Shown here: positions 45,256 through 53,445 of the stretch, piece after piece
Layout of the letters: the number at the start of each line of letters is the position of its first letter
How positions within the stretch are numbered: the stretch's first letter is position 1
Source: Marisediminitalea aggregata
GTDB taxonomy: Bacteria > Pseudomonadota > Gammaproteobacteria > Enterobacterales > Alteromonadaceae
NCBI RefSeq assembly: GCF_900129565.1
Contig: NZ_FQWD01000004.1
Location: 558,001 to 622,000, forward strand
Length of the DNA stretch: 64,000 bases
Reading direction: 5' to 3'
Translations under genes and position numbers: made by a program
Notes under the pieces: generated by a model
Seen by the model: the letters and a program-made list of their open reading frames with translations, nothing else
What the model was told of the DNA's origin: nothing
The model's database searches: none

Positions 45256-46077
45256 ATGGAGATTGAACTCGTCTGGTTCGTCCTCACTTTGTGCGTTGCG
45301 GGCGCAGTCGCAGGCATTACATCCGGCCTTTTTGGTAATGGTGGAGGTTTTGTCGTCGTCCCTGCCCTTCTCGCAGTCTTTCCTTTTTTCACCCCTGCCT
45401 CTGACGAGTTAGTGAAAGTTGCAATCGGAACCTCCCTGGCTTCCATCGTAATTTCCAGTGCTCGTTCGGTACTTGCTCACAAGAAGCGTGGCGCTGTCGA
45501 TTTCGACATGCTTAAGTCCTGGTTTATCTGGATTATTCTTGGCGTGCTAAGCGGTGTGGCCATTGCCAACCACACCAGCAGTGGTGGATTAACTATCGTA
45601 TTTGCAGCGGGTGTATTGCTGTATTCGATTTACTTTCTTTTCCCGGATTATGTGGTTCGTCCGGGCATGTCTTTCTCTATGCCGAAAGGTCCGGGGAAAG
45701 CCATACTGGCCTTTGTAATTGGTGGATTTTCAGCCTTGCTGGGGATCGGTGGGGGCACCCCTACGGTGATTACTATGGTCATGTGCCGTCGCACAATTCA
45801 ACAGGCTGTTGCCACTGCAGCGGGCGTTGGTGTGCTAATCGGCCTACCTGGCGCAATTGGATTTTTATTCATGAAGAACGCCAGCCCGGAAGCGATGCCT
45901 TTTGGCACCGTTGGGTACATAAACCTACCCGCTCTGATTGCCATCAGTGTGGGTTCCATCATGACGGCGCCCATTGGTGCATCCATGGCGCATAGTTTCA
46001 GCGAAAAAATGCTAAAGCGTCTTTTTGGCGTTTACCTGGTAATAGTGTCCGTTGCCATGTTTAGCAAAGCATTATAA
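45256..46077 (+). CDS. TauE/SafE family permease (sulfite/sulfonate exporter-like)
   Basis: 273 residues with about eight membrane segments. The two half-repeats GITSGLFGNGGGFVVVPALL and GGFSALLGIGGGTPTVITMVMC are the conserved glycine-rich motifs of TauE/SafE proteins, which export sulfite, sulfoacetate or other small anions, and in some cases are uptake carriers. A GTGGAG site precedes the ATG. 30 bp from the aminotransferase gene, so they are co-transcribed. Confidence 0.9.
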   Translation: MEIELVWFVLTLCVAGAVAGITSGLFGNGGGFVVVPALLAVFPFFTPASDELVKVAIGTSLASIVISSARSVLAHKKRGAVDFDMLKSWFIWIILGVLSGVAIANHTSSGGLTIVFAAGVLLYSIYFLFPDYVVRPGMSFSMPKGPGKAILAFVIGGFSALLGIGGGTPTVITMVMCRRTIQQAVATAAGVGVLIGLPGAIGFLFMKNASPEAMPFGTVGYINLPALIAISVGSIMTAPIGASMAHSFSEKMLKRLFGVYLVIVSVAMFSKAL

Positions 46078-46107
46078 CCGGCCACACTCAATTAAGAGGA
46101 ACAACAC

Positions 46108-47283
46108 ATGACTTATAACCCATCAAGAAGACTATTTCTGGGCGGTTCATTAGCTGCCTCAGCAGCAGGCGCGGCTGGTATTATTACCCCGGCTGGCCTT
46201 GCGTCAGCAAAGACCATGCAAGCGCCTGGTATTATGTATGGCCCAACACCCGGCGTAGCGAAGTTGAACGCTAACGAAAACCCTTATGGACCGAGTGATT
46301 TAGCGTTAAAAGCCATTGCTGAAGCCAGTAAAGACGGCGGCGCATACTACGCCTATCGTGCCGGTATGTACTTACGAGACATGCTGGCGGAGTCCAACGG
46401 ACTGAAGCCAGAAAACGTATCGATCACAGCCGGCTCAAGTTTGATTCTGGCCTTTGCCGCCTTTGCCGCCACCAGCAAAGGTAAAATCCTCGGCCCGGAT
46501 TTGTTCTGGGATACCACCTCAATGGCACCGGTACGCCAGGGTGGACCTGAGATTGTACGTGTCCCGAATACGGCGGCACTGGATATCGATCTGGATGCGC
46601 TTTACAACGCGATCACGCCAGAGATCGCCATGGTACACGTATGTAACCCGAATAACCCGACCGGGAAATTACTGGATCCGAAGAAGTTACGTGAGTTCTG
46701 TATCAAAGCCTCTAAAAAGACACTGGTACTGGTAGACGAAGCGTATAACGAACTGATCGAAGACGGTCCTAAACACTCTATGATCCCGTTGATCAACGAA
46801 GGCCACAATATCATTGTTGCCCGCACCTTCTCTAAAATCTACGGTTTGGCCGGAATGCGCGTTGGTTACATGCTGGGTAGCGAAGAGAATATGGAATTCA
46901 TCAACAAGTACGGGCTGGGTGGTTACTCCATTAACCAGGCCGGCCTCGCCGCAGCGATTGCCAGCTACAATGACGAAGCATTCAAGTCCTTCTCGCGCGA
47001 CAAGGTCAAAGAAGGCCGCGACATCATTATGTCAGCAGTCAAAGCTAACGGCTTAACCGCCCTGCCTTCTACTACAAACTTTGTGTTCGTTAACCTGGGT
47101 GACGACGGCGATGCCAATGCGTTCCGCAAAGCGATGGAACAACAGGATGTGCTGATCCGCGGCCAGTACCGCACCTATCAGCAATGGTCACGCGTCAGCA
47201 CCGGCCGCATTGAAGACGTCAAAAAGTATGCTGCCGCCATGCCGAAAGCACTGGAAGACATGTACAAATTAATGAAAGCCTAA
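46108..47283 (+). CDS. Tat-exported HisC-type PLP aminotransferase
   Basis: 391 residues. The N terminus has a twin-arginine signal, SRRLFLGG followed by a hydrophobic Ala/Gly-rich stretch ending at ASA. The mature part is a class I/II aminotransferase close to histidinol-phosphate aminotransferase: LNANENPYGPS, NPNNPTGKLL, VDEAYNEL and TFSKIYGLAGMRVGY with the PLP lysine at K243. HisC enzymes are normally cytoplasmic, so the export signal is the surprising feature. PLP must be bound before Tat export. With the TonB receptor and TauE-like permease it suggests periplasmic deamination of an imported amine or amino acid, with the permease moving the product (inference). Confidence 0.88.
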   Translation: MTYNPSRRLFLGGSLAASAAGAAGIITPAGLASAKTMQAPGIMYGPTPGVAKLNANENPYGPSDLALKAIAEASKDGGAYYAYRAGMYLRDMLAESNGLKPENVSITAGSSLILAFAAFAATSKGKILGPDLFWDTTSMAPVRQGGPEIVRVPNTAALDIDLDALYNAITPEIAMVHVCNPNNPTGKLLDPKKLREFCIKASKKTLVLVDEAYNELIEDGPKHSMIPLINEGHNIIVARTFSKIYGLAGMRVGYMLGSEENMEFINKYGLGGYSINQAGLAAAIASYNDEAFKSFSRDKVKEGRDIIMSAVKANGLTALPSTTNFVFVNLGDDGDANAFRKAMEQQDVLIRGQYRTYQQWSRVSTGRIEDVKKYAAAMPKALEDMYKLMKA

Positions 47284-47330
47284 GGGCTTTTAATCAGGTC
47301 CCTTGGACAGTGCAAGACGACAGGAAGTCA

Positions 47331-47358
47331 AAGGCCGCATGTATATGCGGCCTTTTTT
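47331..47358 (+). terminator. Rho-independent terminator after aminotransferase
   Basis: AAGGCCGCAT-GTAT-ATGCGGCCTT is a perfect 10-bp stem followed by a T run. Also near the stop of the convergent AraC gene. Confidence 0.9.
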
Positions 47359-47360
47359 AT

Positions 47361-48386
47361 TCAGACCTGGCGTAGTTCACTGGGGGTTAGCCCTGTCCAG
47401 CGTTTCACCGCTCGCCTGAAATTCGTAATATCACTGAAGGCCATTTTTACCGCGCTTTGCTCATTGTTTAGCTTTTGCACCTGTAAGTAGAAAATCGCTT
47501 GCTGCCTGCGAATATTGTCATGTAAATCGCTAAAGCTGGTTTGATGTTCACTCAGTTTACGCTTGAGTGAGGCTGCGCTCATGTTAAGCCTGGCCGCGGC
47601 TTCGGGCAGGGTTAGCGACGAATTTCTATGCAACAGAGCACGTACACTGTCGAGCAATCCTCGGCGATAGTGCATTTGCCGATTTAACCGGTGACGGGCG
47701 TAGGCTTGCAAGGTCAGATTTGGTTGTAAACAGGGCACTGACATCGCCTGTTTTTCAATGCGAATTGCAAACACAGGTTGATTAAACCGCAATCGAAATC
47801 CCAGGTTTTCCTCGTATTCCTGAATATGGCGAGGCCTGCCGAAGGGAAAATCAAAATGAAAGGGCAAGCGTTTCCCCGTGCACATTTTCGCCAGTGCAAC
47901 CAATGCAGCACAATAAGCCTCAACCATGAAGACAAACAATTTCCCGCAGCCCATCGCATCCTGAAGGAGATAGTAGTAGCAGTCATCATCTTCAAACCGT
48001 TGTGCCGATACAAACGGGCTCACCAGTGGCTGAAACACTGGTAAGGCTCTCAGGCACTGGCCAAAATGACGGGCATGCATGAAGTACGGCAGTGCGTCAT
48101 TCATAGAGCCTGTTATCAATTGCTGACCAAAACGAAAGGCAACATCATAGCCTTTGGCATACTGTATTGCGTTAGCGGCGAGTTTTTGAATTTGCCGGCA
48201 GCTCAGCGTGCTGTCACCGACTAAATCGTCGGTAAATATACCGGTGCCGCGCAACAATTTGTGCTCAGGCGCACCTCGCGCTACCGCGACAGCCACTAAA
48301 TTTGCAGCCAGCTGTCGCCCCGGTAACACCTTGTCGTTTGCCGTTAGCAGCCGTGTATTCTTGCCGTCAGAACTACGCATCAGCAC
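47361..48386 (-). CDS. AraC family transcriptional regulator
   Basis: 341 residues. N-terminal arabinose-binding-like domain (about 20-205), then C-terminal AraC HTH (about 240-340; SSLTLPEAAARLNMSAASLKRKLSEHQTSFSDLHDNIRRQQAIFYL and AVKMAFSDITNFRRAVKRWTGLTPSELR). This two-domain form resembles OruR/ArgR-type and other AraC regulators. It follows the GGDEF-type gene by 35 bp on the same strand and may be co-transcribed with it. Target unknown; the exported aminotransferase cluster lies just downstream. Confidence 0.85.
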   Translation of the reverse strand: MLMRSSDGKNTRLLTANDKVLPGRQLAANLVAVAVARGAPEHKLLRGTGIFTDDLVGDSTLSCRQIQKLAANAIQYAKGYDVAFRFGQQLITGSMNDALPYFMHARHFGQCLRALPVFQPLVSPFVSAQRFEDDDCYYYLLQDAMGCGKLFVFMVEAYCAALVALAKMCTGKRLPFHFDFPFGRPRHIQEYEENLGFRLRFNQPVFAIRIEKQAMSVPCLQPNLTLQAYARHRLNRQMHYRRGLLDSVRALLHRNSSLTLPEAAARLNMSAASLKRKLSEHQTSFSDLHDNIRRQQAIFYLQVQKLNNEQSAVKMAFSDITNFRRAVKRWTGLTPSELRQV

Positions 48387-48421
48387 TTCACTTTTTACTG
48401 CGTATCGTTTCCTGCACAGGC

Positions 48422-49321
48422 TCAGGCCACCTGCCGGGAGGTTTCATCTAATTGCCGATTCAGGCCGGACATGAGATCCGCCAACGTGCTGTGTTGGCTA
48501 AGCCTTGCACAGGCACTGCGAACGGAGTGGAAAATTGCGGTTGTCTGACCGCCACTTTTAAACGCAACATTGCGAATACTGCGCTCCAACTGGTCTGCCA
48601 ATTCCCGGGCTTCAGGCATACCAGTATCCGGTAGCAGGATCACAAAACGGTCCCCGGCATAGCGACAGGCTAGGTCCACTGCGCGCAAGTTCATGACAAT
48701 CAATTGCGAAATTTCGCGTAAGAAACGATCGCCTTCCTGGTGACCGTAACGCAGATTAAATTCAGAAAAATCGTTGATGTCTAACACGATCACCGACGCA
48801 TCGACACCTTGCTCCTGCAGCGTACTGGCGCGATCACGCCAGTAATCTGCACGATACAGTTGCGTAATCACATCGATTTGTTCATGACTGCGATACCAGA
48901 GCTCGCGACGCTGTAACTGACGGTTCAGCGCCAGTTGCTCCTGATGCCACAGGTATAACGCAAAGCTCATTACCACCATGCCGACCGCCGCGGGAATCGA
49001 CTCTACCAGGCTCAGCCAGGTTGCCGCATTGCTGTAATGGGTGAACTCATCAATGACATCCAGCAGTGCAGAAAAGCTAAACAGGGTTAATCCAACCACC
49101 AGCAAAGTGGTCACCTGCCCCGGCGGGCGACTAATCATAACCGCAAAAATCCAGCACAATGTCAGCAGACACACACTGCCTTCGCCCACGACATCGAGCC
49201 ATTCAATACTGGTCATGGGTTTTAGCTCACCGTGTAAGGTACACAAGGTCATGGCAAGGGTCAGTATCACCACAACAAAAGCCAGCAAGCCCTGATGTCG
49301 AAACAATAAACTGAAGTTCAT
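48422..49321 (-). CDS. Membrane protein with degenerate GGDEF domain
   Basis: 299 residues: about four to five N-terminal membrane helices (10-130), then a GGDEF fold (about 150-290; DVITQLYRADYWRDRASTL, IVLDINDFSEFNLRYGHQEGDRFLREISQLI). The active-site signature reads AGDRF (in CRYAGDRFVILLP) instead of GGDEF: the first glycine and the catalytic glutamate are replaced. The D-x-D/FxxxN substrate region is partly retained. It probably cannot make cyclic di-GMP and may act as a sensor or GTP-binding protein. Divergent from the phytate operon. Confidence 0.85.
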   Translation of the reverse strand: MNFSLLFRHQGLLAFVVVILTLAMTLCTLHGELKPMTSIEWLDVVGEGSVCLLTLCWIFAVMISRPPGQVTTLLVVGLTLFSFSALLDVIDEFTHYSNAATWLSLVESIPAAVGMVVMSFALYLWHQEQLALNRQLQRRELWYRSHEQIDVITQLYRADYWRDRASTLQEQGVDASVIVLDINDFSEFNLRYGHQEGDRFLREISQLIVMNLRAVDLACRYAGDRFVILLPDTGMPEARELADQLERSIRNVAFKSGGQTTAIFHSVRSACARLSQHSTLADLMSGLNRQLDETSRQVA

Positions 49322-49391
49322 TCGTAAATCCTACTTTCTGCAGCAACCAAAAATTACGTACCACAGCGTATATTGAATTGCATAAATCATA

Positions 49392-49507
49392 GGGGTCATT
49401 CTGGCTCACAAATGTGACACTACTGTGATAACTCCCGTGGCAACAATCAGAGATTCTCTTGTTAAGCATTTATAATCAATGAGTTATAAGGGGGTCATTT
49501 TGGCTCA
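49392..49507. promoter_or_regulatory. 17-bp direct repeat in divergent GGDEF/phytate-operon region
   Basis: GGGGTCATTYTGGCTCA occurs at 49392-49408 (Y=C) and 49491-49507 (Y=T), 99 bp apart and both on the plus strand, each followed within 10 bp by a TGTG-containing tail. The first copy is 71 bp from the GGDEF gene start; the second is 139 bp from the receptor start. Binding protein unknown. The rest of 49322-49645 shows only promoter-type DNA. Confidence 0.5.
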
Positions 49508-49572
49508 GCATTTGTGGGTAAAGCGCCTAAAACGTGCTTTTTGGCGCCGTTGTCGCAAAAACGTCATGATGT

Positions 49573-49601
49573 GTTTCACAGAACTGTCATTTTTCATTCC
49601 T
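49573..49601 (+). promoter_or_regulatory. Possible Pho box before phytate operon
   Basis: CTGTCAT at 49584-49590 is flanked at 11-bp intervals by weaker 7-mers (GTTTCAC at 49573 and CATTCCT at 49595), the tandem 7+4 arrangement of PhoB sites. Only the central unit matches the consensus well. Expected biologically because the genes release phosphate. Confidence 0.3.
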
Positions 49602-49645
49602 ACCTTAGCCGCAACGCTTACAACACTTCTTCAATGAGAACACAC

Positions 49646-52339
49646 ATGACTATGAAAATTTCACAGGTAGCCGTTGCGGTAGGCACCATTGTTGCCGCTT
49701 CCTCAGCCGTGGCGGCTGACAATGCCGGCCTTATCGGTCAGTTGACCAATGCCCAGCAAGACCGTGTATTTGCCGGCGCAAAAATCGAAATCAAAGAACT
49801 CGACAAAGTCACATTTTCCCGCCGTGACGGTACGTTTCGTTTTACTAACCTGCCCGCGGGCGACTACACACTGGTCGTAACCTACCTGGGCGCCAAACCC
49901 GTTAGCCAGACTGTGTCTCTCGTCGCTGGTGAAAACATGACACCGGTGATCACACTGGAAGCCAAAGACGATGCGTTGGAAGAGGTCATGGTGCGCGGAC
50001 AGCGTAGCGGTCAGGCAAATGCAATTAACCAACAACGTATGGCCGACAACATCAAATCGATTGTGTCAGCTGATGCCATTGGCCAGTTTCCGGACCAGAA
50101 CGCAGCAGAGTCATTACAGCGTTTGCCAGGCCTTTCGATAGAACGCGATCAGGGCGAAGGCCGCTTTGTTGGCATCCGTGGTATCGACCCGAACCTGAAC
50201 AACGTTACCATCAACGGCCTGAATATTCCGTCTCCGGAAGCCGGTGTGCGTTCAGTAGCACTGGATGTTATTCCGTCGGAACTTATTCAAACACTGGAAG
50301 TGTCCAAGTCTGTTACGTCTGATATGGACGCCGATGCCATTGGTGGTGCTATTGAAGTAAAAAGTGTGAGCGCGTTTGACCGCAAAGGCCAGACTGCCAC
50401 ACTCAGTGCGCAGGTCAGTCAGAATCAGCTGCGTGACGAATTAAGCCCCAAAGCATCGGCCACCTACACCAACCTGTGGGATGACACGTTTGGTATTGCT
50501 GCCGCGCTAAGTTACTTCGAACGTGACTTCGGTTCGGACAATATCGAATCCAATGCCGATGACGAGATAGAACAACGCCATTACACCATTACCCGGGAAC
50601 GGTTAGGTGCAGCGGTAAACCTTGACTATCGACCAGATTTTAATAACCAGTACTACCTGCGCACCCTTTACAGCGAGTTTTCTGACGCCGAGTACCGCCA
50701 GCGCAATACGTTTGTGCTGGATGGTGAAGACTCGGAAGTCGAGCGCGAATCCAAAGATCGTTATGAATCGCAATCTATCTTTACTGCGGCGCTGGGCGGA
50801 GAACACACTCGCGGCGAATGGCTGTTTGATTATCAGTTGGGCTATGCGAAGTCTGACGAAGATGAACCCGATGCGTTGTATTACGTGATGGTTACTGAAA
50901 ACGACAGCATAGAAGGCGATATGATGCGTCGTATTCCTTCACTGACCTATAACGCCGATGTCGACGACCTGAGTACTTATGAGCTTGACGAAATTAGCTT
51001 TGAAGATAATTACACCGAAGATACAGAAAACAGTATTCAGGCAAACATTACCCGCTCTTTTGCCAATGACCCTTACCTGAGTGAGCTGAAAGCCGGTTTT
51101 AAAGTGCGCCAACGCAGTAAAAAGGTTGACAGCAACATTTACATTTTCGACGGTGATTTTGATGGCGTAGACCCCTCTCAGTTCGCTGCCACTCAGCCCG
51201 ATTGGGGATTGGGCAACTTCGGGCCGGGATTAAACCGGTCTGCATTACGCAGCGACTTTAAGCAAAATCGCGGCTCACTGGAATTGGCAGAACTGGACTC
51301 CGAACTCGAGTCGAACGGTGCGTCATACAACACCAACGAAGATATTTTTGCAGCGTACTTTATGGGTACTTTTGATATCGAACAATGGCACATTGTTGCC
51401 GGTGTCCGCTACGAAAATACCGATTTCGATACCTCTGGTATGCGTGTTGAACTGGTAGAAGACGAGCAAAACGACGTAGAAGAAGTCGTTAATACGCCGT
51501 GGCAGGCAGACCGCTCATACGACTACTTCTTACCCAGCGTAAATGCCAAGTATACCTTTTCAGAACAATTGATTCTAAGGGCCGCATTTACCCAGACTAT
51601 TTCTCGCCCCCGCTTTGAAGAGTCCACCGCCTACCAGATTATCGAAAGCAAGACGGAAGAGGACGATGGCGAATTTGTTACGGAGCGTGAAGCGGAAGTG
51701 GGTAACCCTGCTTTGCTTCCTTATGAAGCCACAAACTATGATTTGTCACTGGAATATTACCCGGGCGACATTGGGGTCCTGTCCGCCGGGTTATTTTATA
51801 AGAAAATCGATAACTTCGTGATTTACGCCGACGTTGCCGGTACCAGTGACTGGGAAGGCTATGACGAAGTCATTCAGCCGGTCAACGGTGAAAGCGCCGA
51901 CTTGTTAGGCCTGGAATTGTCGTGGGTGAAAGCCTTCGACAACGGCTTATTGCTCTCAGCTAACGGCACTTTCTCAAATTCAAATGCCACTACGTTACTC
52001 GACGGCGAGCGCTATAAAACCAGCTTGCCTAACCAGTCTGATACCGTGGGCAACCTGACAGTTGGCTACGAAGCCAATCAATTCAGCCTGCGACTCACCA
52101 TGGCTTACAAGAATAAGAACCTCGAAGAAATCGACGGTGACATGATTCGCATGGAAGACGCCCACCAGCAGTTTGATTTTACCGGCAAATACTTCGTTAA
52201 CGATGACGTTACCGTGTACTTCAACGCAATTAATATCAATGACGAGCCTTACTACCATTACTTCGATCAGCGCAATCAAAACGCGCAGTACGAAGAATAT
52301 GGTCGCACGTTCGAACTGGGCTTCAACTGGCAGCTATAA
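49646..52339 (+). CDS. TonB-dependent receptor with N-terminal carboxypeptidase-regulatory-like domain
   Basis: 897 residues from ATG 49646 (MTMKISQVAVAV), the start of a normal signal peptide ending at AVAA; longer frames lack one. A carboxypeptidase-regulatory-like beta sandwich (about 25-105; GAKIEIKELDKVTFSRRDGTFRFTNLPAGDYTLVVTYLGAKP) precedes the plug (about 110-235; IGQFPDQNAAESLQRLPGLSIERDQGEGRFVGIRGIDPNLNNVTINGL). The barrel ends ELGFNWQL. This subclass (TIGR01782-type) often imports sugars or phosphorylated compounds. The downstream acid phosphatase and phytase genes point to inositol phosphate or a phosphorylated product. Confidence 0.92.
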   Translation: MTMKISQVAVAVGTIVAASSAVAADNAGLIGQLTNAQQDRVFAGAKIEIKELDKVTFSRRDGTFRFTNLPAGDYTLVVTYLGAKPVSQTVSLVAGENMTPVITLEAKDDALEEVMVRGQRSGQANAINQQRMADNIKSIVSADAIGQFPDQNAAESLQRLPGLSIERDQGEGRFVGIRGIDPNLNNVTINGLNIPSPEAGVRSVALDVIPSELIQTLEVSKSVTSDMDADAIGGAIEVKSVSAFDRKGQTATLSAQVSQNQLRDELSPKASATYTNLWDDTFGIAAALSYFERDFGSDNIESNADDEIEQRHYTITRERLGAAVNLDYRPDFNNQYYLRTLYSEFSDAEYRQRNTFVLDGEDSEVERESKDRYESQSIFTAALGGEHTRGEWLFDYQLGYAKSDEDEPDALYYVMVTENDSIEGDMMRRIPSLTYNADVDDLSTYELDEISFEDNYTEDTENSIQANITRSFANDPYLSELKAGFKVRQRSKKVDSNIYIFDGDFDGVDPSQFAATQPDWGLGNFGPGLNRSALRSDFKQNRGSLELAELDSELESNGASYNTNEDIFAAYFMGTFDIEQWHIVAGVRYENTDFDTSGMRVELVEDEQNDVEEVVNTPWQADRSYDYFLPSVNAKYTFSEQLILRAAFTQTISRPRFEESTAYQIIESKTEEDDGEFVTEREAEVGNPALLPYEATNYDLSLEYYPGDIGVLSAGLFYKKIDNFVIYADVAGTSDWEGYDEVIQPVNGESADLLGLELSWVKAFDNGLLLSANGTFSNSNATTLLDGERYKTSLPNQSDTVGNLTVGYEANQFSLRLTMAYKNKNLEEIDGDMIRMEDAHQQFDFTGKYFVNDDVTVYFNAININDEPYYHYFDQRNQNAQYEEYGRTFELGFNWQL

Positions 52340-52353
52340 GCCAGAAAATAGCG

Positions 52354-52390
52354 CGGGCGCACAAGGACCAGCGCGCCCGTTCTAATTTTA
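52354..52390 (+). terminator. Weak hairpin after TonB receptor
   Basis: CGGGCGC (52354-52360) and GCGCCCG (52373-52379) pair over a 12-base loop, followed by TTCTAATTTT. A weak terminator would reduce but not prevent expression of the downstream phosphatase genes. Confidence 0.5.
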
Positions 52391-52452
52391 GTAACACAGA
52401 CTGCGTTTGCGGCCAGTGGCTAACAAACGCATAGCAATACCTAAGGTACACA

Positions 52453-53445
52453 ATGAAAATACGGGTTTTATGGGGCATCACGTGTCTCGCGCTGCATGCT
52501 AACTCGCTGGCCGGCGACGTTTATACCGACGACTATTACCAGCAGCACGTCATTGCCACAGCGCACGCCGACATGCTGGATGAAAGCTGGAACTGGCTGG
52601 TGCTGGGCGATTGGGGCCGCAATGGCCATTTCGCACAGCGCAGTGTGGCACAATGGATGGATATCGCAGCCAGGCAATTTGACGTCGATATGATTGTGTC
52701 GACCGGGGATAATTTTTACGACAACGGTATCGCATCGGTAGACGATCCCTACTGGCAGACCGCCTTCGAGAATGTCTATCACGGCCCTCATTTATTCAGT
52801 AACTGGTACGTTGTGCTGGGTAACCACGATTACCGGGGCAACTGGCAGGCACAAATCGATTACAGCGCCAAAAGTCGACGTTGGAACATGCCCGCTCAAT
52901 ATTACAGCGTCTTGAAAACTCTGGACGATGGCGCCACCGTCCATTTACTCTTTCTGGACACCAGCCCACTGAACCCGGACTACCAGCAGGAAGCTAAATA
53001 CGCAGAGACACAAAAACAGGATGCGAAAGCGCAGCTTAAGTGGCTGACGCAGCAACTGGCCGAACACCAGGACGCAACCTGGACATTTGTAATAGGTCAC
53101 CATCCGCTGTATTCCAGCGGCAAACGTTACGGGAAAAATAAAGCAATTCGCAACATACTGGAACCGCTGTTAGAGCAGTATCAGGTAGATGCGTATTTTG
53201 CCGGACACGAGCATGATCTTCAGCACAACCAGCCTGCCGGAAAGCACATGGCGCACTTTGTATCTGGCGCGGGTTCCGAAATTCGTCCGACCGGCCAACG
53301 TGAATTCACGCGATTTGCCGCTTCCACAGCAGGCTTTGCTGCGGTAAGCGTAAATGCCCGGGAAACACTGATTCAATTTATTAATGATCAAGGCGACGTG
53401 ATTTACAGTCATTCACTTCAGCCACACAAGGAAGCCGCCCAATGA
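52453..53445 (+). CDS. Exported metallophosphatase, tartrate-resistant/purple acid phosphatase type
   Basis: 330 residues with a signal peptide (to about LAGD). All metallophosphoesterase blocks are present: GDWG (55-58), GDNFYDNG, GNHDYRGN, GHHPLYSSGKRYG and AGHEHDLQ, which supply the two-metal-centre ligands. The YDNGIASVDDPYWQTAFENVYHGP segment is like mammalian-type tartrate-resistant acid phosphatase (ACP5). Releases phosphate from monoesters in the periplasm. Its end overlaps the start of the phytase gene by 4 bp, so translation is coupled. Confidence 0.9.
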   Translation: MKIRVLWGITCLALHANSLAGDVYTDDYYQQHVIATAHADMLDESWNWLVLGDWGRNGHFAQRSVAQWMDIAARQFDVDMIVSTGDNFYDNGIASVDDPYWQTAFENVYHGPHLFSNWYVVLGNHDYRGNWQAQIDYSAKSRRWNMPAQYYSVLKTLDDGATVHLLFLDTSPLNPDYQQEAKYAETQKQDAKAQLKWLTQQLAEHQDATWTFVIGHHPLYSSGKRYGKNKAIRNILEPLLEQYQVDAYFAGHEHDLQHNQPAGKHMAHFVSGAGSEIRPTGQREFTRFAASTAGFAAVSVNARETLIQFINDQGDVIYSHSLQPHKEAAQ

